Assembly (NCBI GenBank): GCA_944320685.1
Contig: CALUIK010000001.1
Coordinates: 372,001-436,000 of the forward strand
Length of the DNA stretch: 64,000 nucleotides
Reading direction: 5' to 3'
Source: an uncultured Alistipes sp.
GTDB lineage: Bacteria > Bacteroidota > Bacteroidia > Bacteroidales > Rikenellaceae
Part shown: positions 17,686-24,959 of the stretch, one piece after another
How the letters are laid out: the number at the start of each line of letters is the position of its first letter
Numbering within the stretch: the first letter of the stretch is position 1
Program-made: the position numbers and the translations under genes
The notes under the pieces: model-generated
Told to the model about the DNA's origin: nothing
The model's database searches: none
The model's input: only the letters and a program-made list of their open reading frames with translations

Positions 17686-18378
17686 TTACGCCCTCAATTT
17701 GTACCCTACACCCCGCAGACTCACGATCTCGACCGACGGATCCTCTGCCAGATGCCGCCGCAGACGCGAAATGAACACATTGAGGCTGCGGAGGTTGAAG
17801 AACGTATCATCGCCCCACACTTCGCGCAGAAGGGCCGTAGACGTGACCGTCTCGCCGCGGCGGCGGCACAGGTAAGCCAGCACATCGGCCTCGCGGCCCG
17901 ACAGCACCGACTCGCGGCCGCCGATACGAAGCGTACGGTGCTCGGCATCGAACTCATAGCGCCCCAGCGCGAAGAGCGTCTCTGTCACACGCGGTTCGTG
18001 CAAACGCCCGGCAAGAGCCTTCACGCGCACGATCAGCTCTTCTATTGCGAAGGGTTTCCGCAGGAAATCGTTGCCCCCGATCTCGAATCCCAGCACCACA
18101 TCCTCCGTGGCCGAACGCGCCGTAAGGAAGAGCACCGGCATCCCGAAACCCTCCTCGCGCAGGCGGCGCACCAATGTATAGCCGTCCATATGCGGCATCA
18201 TGATATCGGTCACCAACACGTCGGGACACGCACGGCGCACCGCCTCGATAGCCTCGCACCCGTCGTATGCGACAGCCACCTCGAACCCTCGGTCGCCGAG
18301 CGTATCGGCCAGAATCTCGGCCAACATCCGCTCGTCCTCGACGAGCAGTATGCGTATTTCACCTCTGTTTTCCGTCAT
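17686..18378 (-). CDS. OmpR-family response regulator
   Basis: A 230-residue two-domain regulator. The receiver domain has the acidic pair in LLVEDERML, the phospho-acceptor Asp in VLVTDIMMPHMDGYT (about residue 56), the Thr in LFLTARSA and Lys in LRKPFAIEEL. The C-terminal winged-helix DNA-binding domain ends RLRRHLAEDPSVEIVSLRGVGYKL. The ATG at 18378 was taken instead of an upstream TTG. It overlaps the kinase gene by 20 bases. Gene order (kinase, regulator, then adaptor-pump-channel on the same strand) suggests it controls the RND operon, which is inference. Confidence 0.92.
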   Translation of the reverse strand: MTENRGEIRILLVEDERMLAEILADTLGDRGFEVAVAYDGCEAIEAVRRACPDVLVTDIMMPHMDGYTLVRRLREEGFGMPVLFLTARSATEDVVLGFEIGGNDFLRKPFAIEELIVRVKALAGRLHEPRVTETLFALGRYEFDAEHRTLRIGGRESVLSGREADVLAYLCRRRGETVTSTALLREVWGDDTFFNLRSLNVFISRLRRHLAEDPSVEIVSLRGVGYKLRA

Positions 18379-19627
18379 CGGGCAATACAACTGTTATGAC
18401 AGTACCCTCCCCTGCGCGGCTGCGCGCCGTGATACGGCCGCCGTGACGCTCCACCACACAACGGGCGTAATAGAGCCCCAACCCGTAGCCGCGCACACGC
18501 TGCACGTCTCCCGTCGGGACACGGTAGAATTTCTCGAATATGTGTTCCAGCGCTTTCGCCTCGATACCGATGCCGTTGTCAGACACCTCGACCTCGACGG
18601 CGCTCTTCGCACCGTGCCGCACCCTGCGCGCCGCGACAGCTATACGCACATCGGCGCCAGAATACTTGACCGCATTGTCGAGGAGCGTCGATACGACGTT
18701 CGACAGATGGAAACGGTCGCCGTAAACATCCATGTCGTCCGCCACGTCGAACGAGAACTCGATCCGCTTATCCGCGACAGCATACTTCGCCGCCGCCTGC
18801 TCCACCACGGGACGCAGCGCAAAACGCTCCGCATGCAGCCGCATATGCTCCTGCTCGGCCACCGAGACGGCAAGGATATGTTCCACCATCGACGAAAGCT
18901 GCGAGAGCTGCGCCGCCACGATGTCCGCATAACGCGCCCGCCGCACGGGGTCCGCTCCCGCCGGAAAGTTGCGCAGGGCGTCATTGGCGGCGACCGCCAC
19001 GGCAATGGGGGTCTTCAGTTCATGGGTTATGTTGCGTGTCAAGTCGCGCCGCATCTCCCCGAGGCTTTTCTGACGGAACATCGTCCGCAACAGCAACGCC
19101 AAGACACAGCACATAAGCACCACTATCGCCGCAGACGGCACCACCACGCCCCACATCTCGCCCCACATCTCTCCTACGGGGACAGACACCGTGACCCTCA
19201 ACGCCAGACGCCCCCCGTCGTCGATGTCGATCTCCGAGACGGCGGGATGCGCTATTGCGGCCACGTCACCGCGGCGCATCACGATACGGTCGCCGTCGGC
19301 GCGGTCTACCACCTCGGCGCAGTATGGCTGCAACGTCCCTGTTTCAAGCATGTTGGCCGTGAAGTACAACCCGAAGTCATCGAGGTCGACATTCACGTCA
19401 TCCGCCGTGACGCGACCAAAGGGATCGGTACGGAAGGCCTCATAGACGCTCTTGTATGCGGCTGACTCCACACGGCTGCGGAACGCCTCGACAGCATCGC
19501 GGTAGATACGCCACGCCCACACGCACTGCACCGCCGCCAGCAGCGTCAGCGACGCCACCGCAGCAAGCGATACGTTGCGGAACATCCGGCGTGTCATCTC
19601 CCTGCTCTTACTATCGGCCATTTCCAT
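18359..19627 (-). CDS. Sensor histidine kinase
   Basis: A membrane kinase of about 422 residues. A helix at residues ~18-38 and another near 165-190 (VPSAAIVVLMCCVLALLL) flank a periplasmic sensor of about 130 residues. The HisKA H-box is NITHELKTPIAVAV (His about 202) and the ATPase has DNAVKYS, DNGIGIEAK and GYGLGLYYARCVVERHGG. A promoter -7 element ends only seven bases before the ATG at 19627, so the first plausible starts are the ATGs at 19627 or 19621 and the message may be nearly leaderless. It probably phosphorylates the overlapping response regulator. Confidence 0.9.
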   Translation of the reverse strand: MEMADSKSREMTRRMFRNVSLAAVASLTLLAAVQCVWAWRIYRDAVEAFRSRVESAAYKSVYEAFRTDPFGRVTADDVNVDLDDFGLYFTANMLETGTLQPYCAEVVDRADGDRIVMRRGDVAAIAHPAVSEIDIDDGGRLALRVTVSVPVGEMWGEMWGVVVPSAAIVVLMCCVLALLLRTMFRQKSLGEMRRDLTRNITHELKTPIAVAVAANDALRNFPAGADPVRRARYADIVAAQLSQLSSMVEHILAVSVAEQEHMRLHAERFALRPVVEQAAAKYAVADKRIEFSFDVADDMDVYGDRFHLSNVVSTLLDNAVKYSGADVRIAVAARRVRHGAKSAVEVEVSDNGIGIEAKALEHIFEKFYRVPTGDVQRVRGYGLGLYYARCVVERHGGRITARSRAGEGTVITVVLPDDGKQR

Positions 19628-19633
19628 CTGCTG

Positions 19634-19666
19634 CAAAGGTAATCATTTCGACGGCAACCTTTTCAA
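19634..19666 (-). promoter_or_regulatory. Promoter of the two-component pair
   Basis: Minus strand: TTG at 19666-19664, a 22-base spacer and TACCTTTG at 19641-19634, directly before the kinase start. Confidence 0.7.
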
Positions 19667-19727
19667 CCGTTAACAATTCTTAACATTTCAAGGCCACACC
19701 ATCGGCTCCAAATCGCACGGCGTTTCA

Positions 19728-19735
19728 TATATTTG
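19728..19735 (+). promoter_or_regulatory. Putative -7 element of the plug-domain gene
   Basis: TATATTTG, 24 bases before the ATG at 19760. No -33 TTTG at the usual distance. Confidence 0.55.
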
Positions 19736-19759
19736 CATCAGGATCAAAACCCTGTTGTC

Positions 19760-20632
19760 ATGAAACATAGAACATACGCCATCGCAGCCGCGATAACGGC
19801 CATCGTAATTGCCTCAGCGACAGCGGCCACGGCACAGGAGCCGTCCGAAAGCCTTGCCGGCGCCACCGTCCATACCGGCGGCCATGCAACACCGACATAC
19901 GCGAAACAGTCCCGCCAAGAGTTCGCCCTCAACAGCGGCATACGCGACAACGACATAATAATCATCGACGGCCGGATATCGGCTCTGGCCGACATGCAGG
20001 CGCTCAAGCCCGAGCAGATAAGGGAATTCACGGCTTTCAGGATGGGGAAAACACATTTGTGGAGGGTCGCGACATTAAAGGATACGCACGACGGCGGCCA
20101 TGCAGCTCCCATCATTCTGGTCAACGGTCTTGAGGTCGACAGCCTGCAGCAGATACGTCAGAAATATGTCAGCTCGGCGAAAGCCCTGATGCCCGAGAAA
20201 GCTGTGGAGATATACGGCGAACAGGGCAGTAACGGTGCAATACTCTTCACCCTGCACGAGACCTGCGACGGCAAGCCCATAACCATGCAAGAGGTACTTT
20301 CGGGTTACGAATGGGGGGAAACCGCCCCCGCCGCCAAGCCTGCAGGGCCTGACACGGTCCAAATCCGGATAAGCGACATCTCCTCGACGGCCACGCCCGC
20401 AAAGGCCGCACAGCCTCTCACACTCGGCCGCGCGGAGGGCGACGAGACCATATACCTGATACCCGACCTGAACAAGATCAGGCCCGGAGACATAGCCTCG
20501 GTCACGGTATTCAAGGACAAGAGCGCCCACACGTTCGACATCTACGGCGACACCTCGGGCGGCGTGCTCCTTGTCACCTTCAAGAAAGGGCGCATACCCC
20601 TACCGGCGGTAGTCGAGACCGGAAAAAGGTAA
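19760..20632 (+). CDS. Secreted protein with two TonB-plug-like segments, no barrel
   Basis: A 290-residue protein with a signal peptide (residues 1-25, ending ATAATAQE). Two segments resemble the plug of SusC/TonB-dependent receptors: residues ~70-170 end in EKAVEIYGEQGSNGAILFTL, and residues ~225-280 contain IASVTVFKDKSAHTFDIYGDTSGGVLLVTFKKG. These match the receptor pattern IYGxxGxxGvilItTK. No beta-barrel or TonB box follows, so it is not a transporter. Such modules occur in Bacteroidota signalling and envelope proteins. Function is unknown; a protein-interaction role in the periplasm is a guess. Confidence 0.75.
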   Translation: MKHRTYAIAAAITAIVIASATAATAQEPSESLAGATVHTGGHATPTYAKQSRQEFALNSGIRDNDIIIIDGRISALADMQALKPEQIREFTAFRMGKTHLWRVATLKDTHDGGHAAPIILVNGLEVDSLQQIRQKYVSSAKALMPEKAVEIYGEQGSNGAILFTLHETCDGKPITMQEVLSGYEWGETAPAAKPAGPDTVQIRISDISSTATPAKAAQPLTLGRAEGDETIYLIPDLNKIRPGDIASVTVFKDKSAHTFDIYGDTSGGVLLVTFKKGRIPLPAVVETGKR

Positions 20633-20657
20633 CCGGCCACGACGTTCATTATACCCC

Positions 20658-20688
20658 AATGGCCGGAATGCGCTGCATTCCGGCCATT
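20658..20688 (+). terminator. Hairpin downstream of the plug-domain gene
   Basis: A perfect 14-base inverted repeat (20658-20671 with 20675-20688) with a very short loop, between two convergent genes. The following T-run is weak. Confidence 0.7.
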
Positions 20689-20715
20689 TCATTGGAGAAG
20701 CGTATCTGCCTGGCG

Positions 20716-20756
20716 CAAAAAAGATGGCCGCGCACATCCCGAGGACGCGCGCGGCC
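20716..20756 (-). terminator. gdhA terminator
   Basis: Minus strand: ten-base G/C stem (20756-20747 with 20735-20726, one mismatch) followed by T-run 20722-20717. It lies 25 bases after the gdhA stop. Confidence 0.75.
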
Positions 20757-20780
20757 GCTGACGAATACTTATAATACGGA

Positions 20781-22136
20781 CTAAACGATTCCCTGTGCGA
20801 GCATGGCGTCGGCCACGGTCATGAAGCCCGCGATATTGGCGCCCTTCACGTAGTTGATATAGCCGTCGGGCTCGGTACCGTACTCGACACAGACGGCGTG
20901 TATCTTGCTCATTATGTCGTGCAGCTTGGCGTCCACCTCCTCGGCGCTCCACTTCAGACGCATAGAGTTCTGCGTCATCTCAAGGCCCGACGTGGCAACA
21001 CCGCCGGCGTTCGACGCCTTGCCCGGCGAGTAAAGCAGCTTCGCCTTCTGGAAGACAGCGATAGCCTCAGGCGTAGAGGGCATGTTGGCACCCTCGACAA
21101 CGCACTTGCAGCCGTTGGCAACCAGTTTGGCGGCATCCTCGCCGTCGAGTTCGTTCTGCGTGGCGCACGGCATGGCGATGTCACACTTCACGCCCCACGG
21201 ACGCTCGCCCTCGAAATACCGGGCCGTAGGATACTTCACCGCATACTCGCGGATGCGGCCGCGAAGCATGTTCTTCAACTCGAACACATATTGCAGCTTC
21301 TCGCTGTCGATGCCGTCGGGATCGTAAACATAACCGTTCGAATCCGACATCGTTAGCACGCGGGCGCCCAGCGCGATGGCCTTCTCTGCGGCATACTGCG
21401 CCACGTTACCCGAGCCCGAGATAACCACATCCTTGCCCTTGTACGAATCGCCGCGCGTGGCCAGCATCGCCTCACCGAAGTAGCAGGCGCCGTAGCCCGT
21501 AGCCTCGGGACGGATCAGCGAGCCGCCGAACGTAAGGCCCTTGCCGGTGAGCGTGCCCGAGAACTCGTTGCGCAGGCGCTTGTATTGTCCGAACATGTAG
21601 CCGACCTCGCGGCCGCCGACACCGATATCACCCGCGGGCACATCGGTATCCTGACCTATGTGGCGCTGAAGTTCGGTCATGAAACTTTGGCAGAAACGCA
21701 TGATCTCCATATCGGACTTGCCTTTGGGATTGAAGTCCGAGCCGCCCTTGCCGCCGCCCATGGGCAGCGTCGTCAACGCATTCTTGAATGTCTGCTCGAA
21801 GGCAAGGAACTTCAGGATGCTCAGGTTCACGCTCGCATGGAAACGGATACCGCCCTTGTAGGGGCCTATGGCGCTGTTCATCTGGACGCGGTAACCCTTG
21901 TTTATCATGATTTCGCCCGCATCGTTCACCCACGGCACACGGAACATGACCACGCGCTCGGGTTCCACGATACGCTCCAGAATCTTCATCTTTATCAACT
22001 GGGGATTTTCCAAAACGTAGGGAGCGACACTCTCTACAACCTCGCGGACAGCCTGATGGAACTCCACCTCGCCCGGGTTCTTTGCCATCACGTCGGCCAT
22101 GAAGCGGTCGACGTACTCTTTCACTGACATGTTCAT
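20781..22136 (-). CDS. gdhA: Glutamate dehydrogenase (NADP-type, hexameric)
   Basis: A 451-residue enzyme that interconverts 2-oxoglutarate plus ammonia and glutamate, the main ammonia-assimilation route in many Bacteroidales. Visible family landmarks are PYKGGIRFHASVNLSILKFLAFEQTFKNAL with the catalytic-region PMGGGKGGSDFNPKGKSD, DVPAGDIGVGGREVGYMFGQYK, and the nucleotide-binding VVISGSGNVAQYAAEKAIALGA. The ATG at 22136 is used; 22130 is possible. A -7 element and an AT-rich region with repeats lie upstream. Coenzyme preference is inferred from overall similarity. Confidence 0.95.
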   Translation of the reverse strand: MNMSVKEYVDRFMADVMAKNPGEVEFHQAVREVVESVAPYVLENPQLIKMKILERIVEPERVVMFRVPWVNDAGEIMINKGYRVQMNSAIGPYKGGIRFHASVNLSILKFLAFEQTFKNALTTLPMGGGKGGSDFNPKGKSDMEIMRFCQSFMTELQRHIGQDTDVPAGDIGVGGREVGYMFGQYKRLRNEFSGTLTGKGLTFGGSLIRPEATGYGACYFGEAMLATRGDSYKGKDVVISGSGNVAQYAAEKAIALGARVLTMSDSNGYVYDPDGIDSEKLQYVFELKNMLRGRIREYAVKYPTARYFEGERPWGVKCDIAMPCATQNELDGEDAAKLVANGCKCVVEGANMPSTPEAIAVFQKAKLLYSPGKASNAGGVATSGLEMTQNSMRLKWSAEEVDAKLHDIMSKIHAVCVEYGTEPDGYINYVKGANIAGFMTVADAMLAQGIV

Positions 22137-22167
22137 ATTCGTAGACAATTAATAGTGAGAACTGCCA

Positions 22168-22175
22168 CAAAGTTA
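22168..22175 (-). promoter_or_regulatory. Putative -7 element of gdhA
   Basis: TAACTTTG on the minus strand, 31 bases before the ATG at 22136, with AT-rich DNA upstream but no clear TTTG at -33. Confidence 0.55.
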
Positions 22176-22300
22176 ATAAAAAATATTATTAACACACATC
22201 TTATACAGATAAAAATCGCATTTTCCCGCATATATATGCATAAATATCCCTTTTTCGCATAAAAATACGGCATAAATATCGCGCTAAATATACTTACAAT
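22176..22300. other. AT-rich region with GCATAAA repeats upstream of gdhA
   Basis: This stretch is far richer in A and T than its surroundings. It holds a perfect palindrome GCATATATATGC (22228-22239) and three near-identical ten-mers: GCATAAATAT at 22238 and 22270 and GCATAAAAAT at 22257. It may be the control region of gdhA. From 22300 to 22529 I see no gene and no clear signal. Confidence 0.45.
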
Positions 22301-22529
22301 CCGTAACCTAAGTATGGATGCCTATGCAAAATACGCATTCCGGCCGCCTCTGCCGCCGACGAATCGTCGTCATATGCCGCACATGCGGCGGCGTGTTCCA
22401 CGCAACCATCCCGCATGAACGCACGACGCCAGAATCGCGAATGCAGGGCAATGTACCCCCGCAACCTCCGTGCGGCCGGCTCCGGCATATTACTGACTGA
22501 TACCGAAGAGATATTTGCCCGACATGTAT

Positions 22530-22537
22530 TATATTTG
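22530..22537 (+). promoter_or_regulatory. Putative -7 element of the nitroreductase gene
   Basis: TATATTTG; the ATG is 137 bases downstream, implying a leader of about 130 bases in which no ORF or clear riboswitch was recognised. Confidence 0.5.
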
Positions 22538-22674
22538 CATCAAGCCTGCAGCACTCTGCCGCAAGGTGCGCTGCGCACAACGGCGCAAGGCAAAGACATC
22601 ACGGCGCACCGGCAATGCAATCCGCAGCCGGAACTGCCGCATGCGGGCGACATACAAACAAAAACGATAAGGGT

Positions 22675-23208
22675 ATGGATTTTTCGGAATTGGTAAAGGT
22701 GCGCCAAAGCGACCGCCGCTACACTTCGCGGGAGGTCGAGGAGGAAAAGATCGGCCAATGCATCGAGGCGGCACGCCTCGCCCCTTCGGCCTGCAATTCA
22801 CAGCCGTGGCGCTTCGTCGTTGTCGACGACGCTGCGCTGCGCTCGGAAATAGCCGACGCCGCAGCAAGTATGGGCATGAACGGCTTTACGGCGCAGGCAC
22901 CGGTAATCGTTGCGGTCGTGCTCGAGAAGATGAGCCTCACGGCCGCCATCGGCAGCGTCATACGCGACAAGGAGTTCTCGCTGCTCGACGTGGGCATCGC
23001 CGTAAGTCACTTCACGCTTCAGGCCGCAGACTTGGGTTTGGGAACATGTATAATAGGATGGTTCAACGAACGGCGCGTACGCAAGGCCCTGGGTATACCG
23101 CGCGGCAAACGGATACCGCTGCTCATAACGCTCGGATACCCCGAAGGCCCCACGCGCCGCAAGTCGCGCAAGACGACAGCGGAAATGAGCAGCCACAACC
23201 GTTACTGA
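22675..23208 (+). CDS. Nitroreductase family FMN protein
   Basis: A 177-residue member of the nitroreductase fold. The FMN-binding start KVRQSDRRYTSREVEEEKIGQCIEAARLAPSACNSQPWRFVVV is characteristic (RQS.R.y..., SacNsQPW). A mid-region DVGIAVSHFTLQAADLGLGTCIIGWF follows and the end has LLITLGYPEG. Such enzymes reduce flavins, nitro compounds or quinones with NAD(P)H. It is shorter than NfsB-type enzymes, as is usual in anaerobes. The physiological substrate is unknown. Confidence 0.88.
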   Translation: MDFSELVKVRQSDRRYTSREVEEEKIGQCIEAARLAPSACNSQPWRFVVVDDAALRSEIADAAASMGMNGFTAQAPVIVAVVLEKMSLTAAIGSVIRDKEFSLLDVGIAVSHFTLQAADLGLGTCIIGWFNERRVRKALGIPRGKRIPLLITLGYPEGPTRRKSRKTTAEMSSHNRY

Positions 23209-23260
23209 CCGCAGCCGGAACGCCGCGCGCAACCGGGTAGAAGACATCCAACACATATGC

Positions 23261-23276
23261 GCCGGAATATTCCGGC
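23261..23276. terminator. Palindrome between nitroreductase and HU genes
   Basis: GCCGGAATATTCCGGC is a perfect 16-base palindrome in the gap between the convergent genes. It could act as a shared transcription end, though no T-run follows. Confidence 0.4.
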
Positions 23277-23307
23277 ACGCACCCTGCAACAGGCGGCAGA
23301 CAGACGG

Positions 23308-23604
23308 CTACGCCTCCAGCTCATCACCCGCAGCCTCGTAGCCCGAATCGACATCGATGCGGGAACGGAAACGCACGGTGCGGCGCGGGGCGATCTTCAC
23401 CGCAGCGCCCGTACGAGGATTGCGCCCGATGCGCGCGGCTGACAACGCCACGGAAAAGACGCCGAAACCCGATATTACCACTTTCTCGCCGCAGCGCAAC
23501 TTATCCACCGATATTTTGAACAACGACTCTACGATTTTCTTGACTTCATTCTTCGGCATGGCCATCTCTTTCGCGACGGCTTCGATCAATTGAGATTTGT
23601 TCAT
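23308..23604 (-). CDS. HU-family DNA-binding protein
   Basis: A 98-residue nucleoid protein of the HU/IHF family. It has the dimerisation helices (NKSQLIEAVAKEMAMPKNEVKKIVESLF), the GEKVVISGFGVF strand, and the DNA-bending arm with RIGRNPRTGAAVKI, followed by RTVRFRSR. The C-terminal 15 residues are an acidic extension (DVDSGYEAAGDELEA) beyond canonical HU. It binds and bends DNA without strong sequence specificity. It is convergent with the nitroreductase gene. Confidence 0.93.
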   Translation of the reverse strand: MNKSQLIEAVAKEMAMPKNEVKKIVESLFKISVDKLRCGEKVVISGFGVFSVALSAARIGRNPRTGAAVKIAPRRTVRFRSRIDVDSGYEAAGDELEA

Positions 23605-23741
23605 ACTATTGGGATGCTAAGGGTTATCTTTCTGATTTATATAGTAAAATTAATCTTTTTTTTCGTAACTGCAAACATTTGAACCATTTTTTGCGGTAGA
23701 ACAGTCCGCATGCGCGATCACGCAAAAAACAACGTGAAAAA

Positions 23742-23773
23742 TTTGGAGGAATCGAAAATCTGTCATACTTTTG
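23742..23773 (+). promoter_or_regulatory. Promoter of tRNA-Ser
   Basis: TTTG at 23742-23745, a 20-base spacer and TACTTTTG at 23766-23773; the tRNA begins six bases later, at about the expected start point. Confidence 0.82.
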
Positions 23774-23778
23774 CACCC

Positions 23779-23863
23779 GGAAAGGTGGCAGAGTGGTCGA
23801 ATGCGCCGGTCTTGAAAACCGATGAGCTGAGAGGCTCCGGGGGTTCGAATCCCTCCCTTTCCG
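23779..23863 (+). tRNA. tRNA-Ser (anticodon UGA)
   Basis: An 85-base class II tRNA with acceptor GGAAAGG/CCTTTCC, anticodon loop CTTGAAA (TGA), a long variable arm (GAGCTGAGAGGCTC) and T-arm GGGGGTTCGAATCCCTC. It reads UCA and related serine codons. A terminator follows directly. Confidence 0.95.
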
Positions 23864-23868
23864 CAAGG

Positions 23869-23905
23869 AAAAATCCCGACAGAGACAGCCTGTCGGGATT
23901 TTTTC
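23869..23905 (+). terminator. tRNA-Ser terminator
   Basis: An 11-base stem (23871-23881 with 23891-23901) with loop of nine and a T-run of six at the 3' side. Confidence 0.88.
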
Positions 23906-24014
23906 TGCCCGTACCGGAAACCGGATGCAACCGTCGGCCCGCCACGCCGCAGCACATTATGGCCTCCGGCGGCGAAAAAAACAGCCGCGAAATGTTTTTT
24001 TGCATATAAATCAC

Positions 24015-24022
24015 TATTTTTG
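24015..24022 (+). promoter_or_regulatory. Putative -7 element of the methyltransferase gene
   Basis: TATTTTTG, 24 bases before the ATG at 24047; no -33 at standard spacing. Confidence 0.55.
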
Positions 24023-24046
24023 CCACCGAAAAAACAGACTTCGACT

Positions 24047-24805
24047 ATGGCAATGAAAAACGAAATGGAGAAGCAGGGCATATGGCTTTTCCGGTTCAGA
24101 GGCACGCTGCCCCTGATTATTCTGGTCTTGGGCGTATGCGAGTACATATTCACCCGCATCAATAACCCCGAGTTCGTCGTAAACGGCGCCCTCGCGCCGC
24201 AGATCCTCCGCTACGAAATCCTCTGTTTCGTCGTCTCGTTCATAGGTCTGGCCGTGCGTGCCTTCACCGTGGGATACACCCCCGCCAACACCTCGGGCCG
24301 CAACGTCGCCGAACAGGTCGCCGACCAACTCAACACCACGGGCCTCTACTCGCTCGTACGCAACCCGCTCTACGTAGGCAATTTCCTCATGTGGCTCGGG
24401 ATTGCGATGCTCACTATGAACCTGTGGTTCATCGTCTCGTTCGTACTCCTGTTCTGGGTATACTACGAACGCATCATATTCGCCGAAGAGCAGTTCCTAA
24501 CAAAGAAATTCGGCTCGGTATATACCGACTGGGCCGACAAGACCCCATGTTTCATCCCGCGCCTCACTGGATATGTCGCACCCAAGCTCACATTCAGCTG
24601 GAAGAAGGTGATCAAGAAGGAGAAGAACGGACTGTTGGCGCTGATCCTCGTATTCTGGCTCATGGAGGTCATAGGCGACCTTGTCACTGGAGTCACACCC
24701 CGCATCGGCGTGCTCGCCATAGCTTCGGCCGCCATGCTGGTGATATACCTCATATTGAAATACATCAAGCACAACACCACCCTGCTCGACGAGGAGGGCC
24801 GATAG
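24047..24805 (+). CDS. Membrane methyltransferase, ICMT/PEMT family
   Basis: A 252-residue protein with about five hydrophobic helices. The core LNTTGLYSLVRNPLYVGNFLMWLGIAM and, after the next helices, the downstream EEQFLTKKFGSVYTDWADKTPCFIP match the isoprenylcysteine/phospholipid methyltransferase fold, in which the RNPxY...G and E..f...G..Y..y motifs hold SAM at the membrane face. Bacteroidota homologues are uncharacterised; a lipid substrate is plausible. The ATG at 24047 (MAMKNEMEKQG) is used rather than an upstream TTG that lies inside the -7 element. C-terminal 60 residues add two more helices. Confidence 0.75.
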   Translation: MAMKNEMEKQGIWLFRFRGTLPLIILVLGVCEYIFTRINNPEFVVNGALAPQILRYEILCFVVSFIGLAVRAFTVGYTPANTSGRNVAEQVADQLNTTGLYSLVRNPLYVGNFLMWLGIAMLTMNLWFIVSFVLLFWVYYERIIFAEEQFLTKKFGSVYTDWADKTPCFIPRLTGYVAPKLTFSWKKVIKKEKNGLLALILVFWLMEVIGDLVTGVTPRIGVLAIASAAMLVIYLILKYIKHNTTLLDEEGR

Positions 24806-24878
24806 CCGTTAATGGCAAAAAAAGTATGCGGCATAAGAGAAATGCCCTCCATACTGCCGCAGCTCGGCAAAAAATCAC

Positions 24879-24886
24879 TACCTTTG
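24879..24886 (+). promoter_or_regulatory. Putative -7 element of the BNR-repeat gene
   Basis: TACCTTTG, 73 bases before the ATG at 24960. It directly abuts the inverted repeat at 24887-24917. Confidence 0.6.
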
Positions 24887-24917
24887 CAAAGCACCGCCCG
24901 AATGCAGCGGTGCTTTG
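24887..24917 (+). promoter_or_regulatory. Inverted repeat spanning the predicted transcription start
   Basis: A perfect 11-base inverted repeat, CAAAGCACCGC at 24887-24897 and GCGGTGCTTTG at 24907-24917, separated by nine bases. It begins at the last base after the -7 element, so the predicted start lies inside it. It could be an operator or a 5' stem-loop. Confidence 0.6.
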
Positions 24918-24959
24918 TCTTTATTCCACACCGAACCGGCCAAAACAAAAACTGACACC

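Noticed and set aside
22294..22580. Small ORFs between gdhA and the nitroreductase gene
   Set aside because: Short, overlapping on both strands, Cys/Arg/His-rich, with no promoter-start agreement.
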